Of a DNA stretch of 9,942 nt, positions 5,841-9,942 are shown one piece after another (within the stretch, counting starts at the first letter, position 1; the number at the start of each line of letters is the position of its first letter). The stretch covers positions 1-9,942 of the forward strand of contig JAUXBO010000065.1 in NCBI GenBank assembly GCA_030619345.1. Reading direction: 5' to 3'. The notes under the pieces are model-generated. The model was not told the DNA's origin. It worked only from the letters and a program-made list of their open reading frames with translations, and searched no databases. This stretch comes from Candidatus Zixiibacteriota bacterium. GTDB lineage: Bacteria; Zixibacteria; MSB-5A5; GN15; FEB-12. A program made the position numbers and the translations under genes.

Positions 5841-7226
5841 CTAAATCTCACTGAGCACCGGAATCGCTATTTGGAAACAGCCACCGCCCTCCACATTTCG
5901 GTAAGTTATTTCACCACCGTGCCGCTTGATAATTCCATAGCAAACCGAGAGCCCCAGTCCGGTTCCCTTGCCCGGATCTTTTGTGGTGAAGAAAGGCTCA
6001 AAAATATGCGGGACAATTTCGGGTTTAATCCCCGGTCCAGAATCGCACACTCTCAGCAATGCCTGACCGTCCTCGCGCAGAATAGCCACCTTGATCTGAC
6101 CTCCACCCGGAAGAACGTCCAGAGCATTAATTAAGATATTCATTAGAACCTGTCGGATGTTTTCGTCAAGACCTTTGATCAGCAGACCATCTGCTGGGAA
6201 TTCTCTGATTATCTCGACTTTCTGTTTCGCAAACTGGGGCCCCATCAGACCGAGCACTTCGTCTGCCAACTCCTTCAAATCAACCTTAGCAAACGCCGAC
6301 TGCGAGGGGCGGGTGAAATCCAACAATTCCTGTACGATTCTCGCAATGCGTGAGATTTCATGACCTACAACATCAATATAATTGGAAGCCTCTACGTTCC
6401 CGTCGGTAGTGCGCCGCACTAACAAGACATAATTCTGAATTATCCCCAGGGGATTATTTATTTCGTGCGCAATTTTAGCCGACATTTCACCTAGCGCCGC
6501 CAGACGTTCACTGTGAACCAACTGTTCCTGCGCCTCCCGCAACTGGCGGGTAGCAGCCAACTCGGAGCGATATAACCGAGCGTTTTCAATGGCCACAGAT
6601 ATCTGGCTGCCCAAAATGGACAAAAATTCTATGTCATCCAACTGGAAATCCCGATTCGACATTTTGTCACCAATAACAAAGATGCCTGACAGACGCGCCT
6701 GATATATCAAGGGAATCACAAGTCCCGGATGGAATTGTTCAAGCAACGCTTTTTCCTTGGGGGTGGTGATTTTCTCAATCAACTCGCCGGTCGGTTCCGG
6801 GCGGCTCAACCGTGCGAGCATCTTTAGAAGATCTGTATCGGCCTTGAACCACGCGTCTTTTTCTACCAGATCAGTGATCCCTTTGCTATGCTGCAACGCG
6901 AAACAGTTGGGATAACGCTCCGGGGGCAAAAAGAGGGCGGCTTTTGATGCACCAACCTGGGCGAGAGAGGTCAAAATGAAGGTGTCGAGAAGAGTCTCGT
7001 AGTGGAGAACAGCGTTGAAATTTCGGCTAATCTCAAAGACTGTATATAAATCAAAAATCTTTCGCTTGAGCTGACGGTTGGAGGCGGTAAGTGACGTAAC
7101 TTTAGCGTTGAGCTCTTTGATCCCTGCGTTTGGACCATTCCTAGTTGCTGGTTGCCTGCTCCCGGCCTTCCCGCCAGTTTTTTTTGCAGACCCAGTCGAT
7201 GATTTTGACTTCGATTTCCCTGTCAT
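5841..7226 (-). CDS. Cytosolic GAF-domain histidine kinase (HK1)
   Basis: A 461-aa kinase without membrane segments. The first 35 residues are rich in Lys, Ser and Gly (likely disordered). A coiled coil (about 36-62) leads into a GAF domain (about 62-218) and a signalling helix rich in Gln and Glu (about 219-240). The HisKA H-box reads AHEINNPLGII with phospho-His H254, the NtrB-like HEINNPL class. The ATPase shows N363/N367, DSGPGI (395-400), EPFFTTK (410-416) and GTGLGLS (421-427), so it is complete. HEINN also carries the ExxN motif associated with phosphatase activity in this class. It starts at ATG 7226, 5 nt after the folC stop, with a distant GAGAAG (7238-7243) as a weak ribosome site, and ends 3 nt before the next kinase. 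The nature of its signal is unknown. No receiver lies within it, so it must act on a separate receiver, most simply that of HK2 or of the NtrC protein. Confidence 0.93.
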   Translation of the reverse strand: MTGKSKSKSSTGSAKKTGGKAGSRQPATRNGPNAGIKELNAKVTSLTASNRQLKRKIFDLYTVFEISRNFNAVLHYETLLDTFILTSLAQVGASKAALFLPPERYPNCFALQHSKGITDLVEKDAWFKADTDLLKMLARLSRPEPTGELIEKITTPKEKALLEQFHPGLVIPLIYQARLSGIFVIGDKMSNRDFQLDDIEFLSILGSQISVAIENARLYRSELAATRQLREAQEQLVHSERLAALGEMSAKIAHEINNPLGIIQNYVLLVRRTTDGNVEASNYIDVVGHEISRIARIVQELLDFTRPSQSAFAKVDLKELADEVLGLMGPQFAKQKVEIIREFPADGLLIKGLDENIRQVLMNILINALDVLPGGGQIKVAILREDGQALLRVCDSGPGIKPEIVPHIFEPFFTTKDPGKGTGLGLSVCYGIIKRHGGEITYRNVEGGGCFQIAIPVLSEI

Positions 7227-7231
7227 TTTTG

Positions 7232-8500
7232 TCAGAACTTCTCGATAAATTCGCCTACAAGATAATGTGAACCAACTACTAATATAATATCGTCAACTCG
7301 CGTCTGTTTCAGGACCTTTTTGTACGCTGTTGCCAGGGTTCTATGGCGCGTCACAGGAATTGAATTGAAGTTGATTGTTTTCACTAGTTCCCCAATATCG
7401 ACTGATCGCCGACTACTCAGCGGCACCAGATTATAATCTCGGGCAATTCGCGACAGTTGATCAAATATCTCCTGATGCTCTTTCCTCTTTACCAGACCGG
7501 TGATTATCGTAGCTTTTTTACCCGGGAAACGCGTTTCAAATGAATCGACCAGTGATTTTACTCCTGAGGAATTATGCCCAACGTCCAGAACAATGGTTGG
7601 CCCGTTGCTGTTCTTGATTATCTGGAAACGTCCGGGCCACTCGACTGACTTGAGTCCGCGCGAAACCGATGACCGATTGACTTTCCAGCCTCGCTCCTTG
7701 AGCAGGGTCACCGCTTTCACCGCGAGGGCGGCGTTGGTAATCTGATGCACCCCATACAGACCTATTTTCTGTCTGGAGACAGAGAGTCCATTGGCTTTAA
7801 GATTCAAGCTCATTTTGACCGGGTCCGCTGAAAACTCATTCTTACTCAGTCTAATGAGTGGCGCACCCATTTGTCGACAGCGGTCGCGGAATACTCGTTC
7901 CGCATCTTTAGGCATGAGTCCGATAAGGTGGGGAACCTCGGTTTTGACAATTCCCGCTTTCTCGTACGCTATCTGATCTATCGAATCACCCAGAATCTCA
8001 AGATGGTCACGACTTATTTCAGTGGTAATGGTCAGTTCTGGCTTCAACACATTGCTGGCGTCCAGCCGCCCACCCAGACCGGTCTCGATTACACCAACAT
8101 CGACTTTTGACCGACTGAAGTGTTCGAAAGCCATGGCCGTAATCAGTTCAAAAACTGAAAGCTTCCTTTGAGTGAGGGCACGACGATGACGATCCACAAA
8201 TGCCGAGACGCTGCGTTTTGGGATCGGGACGCCATCAACCCGTACTCGCTCACGGAGACTTACCAGATGCGGCGAAGTGAACAAGCCACACTTATAGCCA
8301 GCCGCTCGGAGAATCGAATCCAGCATCGCCGCGGTTGACCCTTTGCCGTTCGTGCCGGAAATATGAATTGTGGGGAAATTGTCTTGCGGTTGCCCGATGT
8401 CAGAAAGAAACTCAGAGATATTATCCAGCCCCAGTTTCATACCGAAAAACTCGCGCGAGAGGATGTACTTCTCGGCGGAAACGTAGTTGTGCTTCCGCAT
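7232..8500 (-). CDS. folC: Folylpolyglutamate synthase / dihydrofolate synthase
   Basis: A cytosolic Mur-ligase-type ATP-dependent enzyme that adds glutamate to folates, and in many bacteria also makes dihydrofolate from dihydropteroate. Numbering from the ATG (422 aa, typical length), it shows FGMKLGLDNI near the N-terminus (19-28), the P-loop SGTNGKGST (48-56), ETGLGGRLDASN (139-150), RDHLEILGD with the metal-site His (164-172), AYEKAGIVK (178-186), WPGRFQ (288-293), LDVGHN (305-310) and the C-terminal GSHYLVGEF (410-418). ATG 8500 is preferred over a GTG at 8512: it overlaps the accD stop in TAATG and has GGAG 6 nt upstream (8507-8510), a translational-coupling arrangement. It is followed after 5 nt by HK1. 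accD-folC adjacency is common in bacteria. Whether it is mono- or bifunctional cannot be decided from sequence alone. Confidence 0.95.
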   Translation of the reverse strand: MRKHNYVSAEKYILSREFFGMKLGLDNISEFLSDIGQPQDNFPTIHISGTNGKGSTAAMLDSILRAAGYKCGLFTSPHLVSLRERVRVDGVPIPKRSVSAFVDRHRRALTQRKLSVFELITAMAFEHFSRSKVDVGVIETGLGGRLDASNVLKPELTITTEISRDHLEILGDSIDQIAYEKAGIVKTEVPHLIGLMPKDAERVFRDRCRQMGAPLIRLSKNEFSADPVKMSLNLKANGLSVSRQKIGLYGVHQITNAALAVKAVTLLKERGWKVNRSSVSRGLKSVEWPGRFQIIKNSNGPTIVLDVGHNSSGVKSLVDSFETRFPGKKATIITGLVKRKEHQEIFDQLSRIARDYNLVPLSSRRSVDIGELVKTINFNSIPVTRHRTLATAYKKVLKQTRVDDIILVVGSHYLVGEFIEKF

Positions 8501-9342
8501 TACCTTCTCCACATAAAATTCAGTAGACGGGTAACGGTAGAGCGTAAGTCCTTTCGATGTACAATTGAATCTACAAAGCCTTTTTCCATAAAAAACTCCG
8601 TGGATTGAAATCCCTCGGGGAGGTCCTGACCGATTGTCTGCCGGATAACCCTGGGACCGGCAAAACCGAGTAGTGCTTTGGGCTCCGCGATAATGACATC
8701 GCCGAGCGAAGCATAGGAAGCCATCACTCCCGCTGTGGTTGGATTGGTAAGAATTGATATGTAAGGAATTCGTTTTTCGGCAAGGCGGGCCAGTAGTGCC
8801 GAAGTCTTAGCCATCTGCATAAGTGAAAGAATCCCCTCCTGCATACGGGCTCCCCCGGAACAGGAAACGATAACTAGCGGTCGCTTTAACTCAATCGCTC
8901 GCTCTATCGCACGGGCAATTTTTTCACCAACGACCGAGCCCATTGATCCGCCGATAAAGGCAAAGTTCATTATAGCAAATGAAATATCTATGCCTTCGAC
9001 AGTACCCAGTCCCGATATGACACCTTCAGGAAGACCGGTCTTTTGCTGAGCCGTTTTGATTCGATCAGGGTATTTCTTCGAATCTTTGAATTTTAGTGGG
9101 TCGCGCGATGCAAGACCGACATCGTATTCCTCTAGCTTGCCACCGTCGAGCAGTAAGCCAATATACTTATGACTGGAAATGCGAAAGTGGAATTGACAAC
9201 TTGGACAAACCCAGAGAAGCTCTTCCATTTTCTTACTGTAGACAATTTCACCGCAGGACTCACACTTGGTCCAGAGTCCCTCGGGAATATTCTTTTTCTC
9301 TATCGACTCAATGCGAGATTTTGATTTTCTAAACCACTCCAT
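8500..9342 (-). CDS. accD: Acetyl-CoA carboxylase carboxyltransferase, beta subunit
   Basis: The beta subunit of the carboxyltransferase that, with AccA, moves a carboxyl group from biotin-BCCP to acetyl-CoA to make malonyl-CoA for fatty-acid synthesis. From ATG 9342 it has 280 aa, a normal length. An N-terminal four-Cys zinc ribbon is present (CxxC at 27/30 and 46/49). The crotonase-fold core has FAFIGGSMGSVVGEKIARA (128-145), CSGGARMQEG (161-170, oxyanion region) and AEPKALLGFAGPRVI (219-233). A small departure is PTTAGV where PTTGGV is usual (201-206). The ATG was chosen because AAGGAG (9355-9360) lies upstream, though the 12-nt spacing is long, and because family members start with a short M-x-WF. 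A TTG at 9369 would add 9 residues and overlap rimI. The stop overlaps the folC ATG. accA is not in the window. Confidence 0.96.
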   Translation of the reverse strand: MEWFRKSKSRIESIEKKNIPEGLWTKCESCGEIVYSKKMEELLWVCPSCQFHFRISSHKYIGLLLDGGKLEEYDVGLASRDPLKFKDSKKYPDRIKTAQQKTGLPEGVISGLGTVEGIDISFAIMNFAFIGGSMGSVVGEKIARAIERAIELKRPLVIVSCSGGARMQEGILSLMQMAKTSALLARLAEKRIPYISILTNPTTAGVMASYASLGDVIIAEPKALLGFAGPRVIRQTIGQDLPEGFQSTEFFMEKGFVDSIVHRKDLRSTVTRLLNFMWRR

Positions 9343-9361
9343 TACGGACGGAGACTCCTTG

Positions 9362-9832
9362 TTAATCAAAGTACTTCACCATAACCAAGGCATCCTCGAC
9401 CGGATTATGGTAATACGATGGGCGTCGGTACAAAACATCAAAGCCATACTTCCGGTAGAAAGCAATGGCTTCCTCGTTGCTCGGCCTAACCTCCAACAGG
9501 ATAAATTCACATGATTTATCCTTTGTGACCACTAAAATAGCCTCAAGAAGATGTTGCGCAACTGATTTTCTTCGGTGAGATTTAGCGACCGCAATATTGG
9601 TCAGGTGGCCCTCGTCCGAGACGACCATCCAGCATGCGTAACCAACTACCCCTTCATCACTTACAGCGACAAACCCACCCCACCCATCCTGATTCAGATG
9701 ATCTTCAAAAGCAGATCGGGGCCAGGGATCGGGGAAAATAGCCCGCTCCATAGCCACTATTTGCTCCAAATCGGAGGATCGCATGGCCCTAATGCTGATA
9801 CTAATCTTGCTGTTTTCTTTGGCGCTCTTCAA
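9362..9832 (-). CDS. rimI: RimI-type N-acetyltransferase (GNAT fold)
   Basis: A small GNAT acetyltransferase of 156 aa that acetylates protein N-termini; RimI modifies ribosomal protein S18. Visible motifs are IRAMRSSDLEQI (14-25), FPDPWPRSAF (33-42), GHLTNIAVAKSHRR (75-88), LEVRPSNEEAIAFYRKYGF (113-131) and RRPSYYHNPVEDALVM (136-151). E114 and Y126 keep the 12-residue spacing of the catalytic Glu and Tyr of enterobacterial RimI. Oddity: the acetyl-CoA pyrophosphate loop, normally RxxGxG/A, reads R87-R88-K-S-V-A, so the first Gly is Ser. The start is probably the TTG at 9832, because the first ATG (9784) would cut into the first beta strand. This makes a 32-bp overlap with tsaB. The tsaB-rimI pair is a common bacterial arrangement and supports the assignment. 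Confidence 0.88.
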   Translation of the reverse strand: MKSAKENSKISISIRAMRSSDLEQIVAMERAIFPDPWPRSAFEDHLNQDGWGGFVAVSDEGVVGYACWMVVSDEGHLTNIAVAKSHRRKSVAQHLLEAILVVTKDKSCEFILLEVRPSNEEAIAFYRKYGFDVLYRRPSYYHNPVEDALVMVKYFD

Positions 9833-9942
9833 ACCTGATCTCGGCTTGTGATTTTTGAATGTACAGAGGTTCCAGTGTCTGAATATCGCTGGCTCCCTCT
9901 TTTGACAGTTTTGCGGTACCGGTCTCTAACAAATCCGCAGCA
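9801..9942 (-). CDS. tsaB: C-terminal end of TsaB (partial; runs off the right edge)
   Basis: An open frame enters from the right edge and stops at TAG (9803-9801), leaving 46 codons. The tail contains IQTLEPLYIQKSQAEIRFEE, which matches the C-terminal pattern of TsaB (YeaZ), the non-catalytic partner of TsaD in making the t6A modification at position 37 of ANN-decoding tRNAs. The rest, including the ASKHA core, is outside the window. It overlaps rimI by 32 bp. The assignment rests on this short tail plus the rimI context, since tsaB commonly precedes rimI. Confidence 0.75.
   Translation of the reverse strand, partial: AADLLETGTAKLSKEGASDIQTLEPLYIQKSQAEIRFEERQRKQQD

Noticed and set aside
9801..9832. 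tsaB-rimI overlap as a frameshift or a single fused gene
   Set aside because: The two frames differ, each shows its own family motifs up to its end, and a 32-bp overlap in a tight operon is ordinary.

Overview
The window reads as a chromosomal segment of a free-living bacterium. The two soluble multidomain histidine kinases, the sigma-54-type NtrC regulator, and the coupled order tsaB-rimI-accD-folC fit a deltaproteobacterial-like or FCB/Zixibacteria-like lineage. That placement is inference from gene types and layout, not from a marker comparison. Base composition looks balanced and even. I see no phage, IS, CRISPR, tRNA or rRNA features, and no compositional sign of recent transfer.

Layout: on the + strand there is a single gene (185-1375), a CPA2-type cation:proton antiporter membrane domain. 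It converges on a block of minus-strand genes that fills the rest of the window. Read in transcription order from the right edge these are: the C-terminal end of tsaB (cut by the window), rimI, accD, folC, a cytosolic GAF histidine kinase (HK1), a receiver-GAF-histidine kinase hybrid (HK2), an NtrC-family sigma-54 activator, and a small degenerate GGDEF protein. From tsaB to HK2 the genes overlap or are at most about 19 nt apart, so they look like one operon joining housekeeping functions (tRNA t6A modification, N-terminal acetylation, fatty-acid precursor synthesis, folate polyglutamylation) to a signalling module. A 107-bp gap with a possible promoter precedes the NtrC gene. A 285-bp non-coding stretch (1885-2169) separates the NtrC gene from the GGDEF-like gene.

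How the parts may work together: neither kinase has a membrane segment, so both probably sense intracellular signals through GAF domains. HK1, the HK2 receiver, the HK2 kinase core and the NtrC receiver could form a branched relay ending in sigma-54-dependent transcription. No convincing sigma-54 promoter is visible here, so the targets are probably elsewhere.

Points deserving a second look: (1) the small GGDEF protein has lost all five catalytic signature residues but keeps an RxxD motif at the exact I-site spacing, suggesting a c-di-GMP receptor; (2) the 1885-2169 intergenic region holds a perfect DnaA box, a second near-perfect box 21 bp away, and an unusual density of inverted repeats, including a 75-nt three-helix hairpin; (3) the antiporter has Ser-Asn where its family carries the ion-binding Asp pair; (4) the two kinases differ at the phosphatase position of the H-box.
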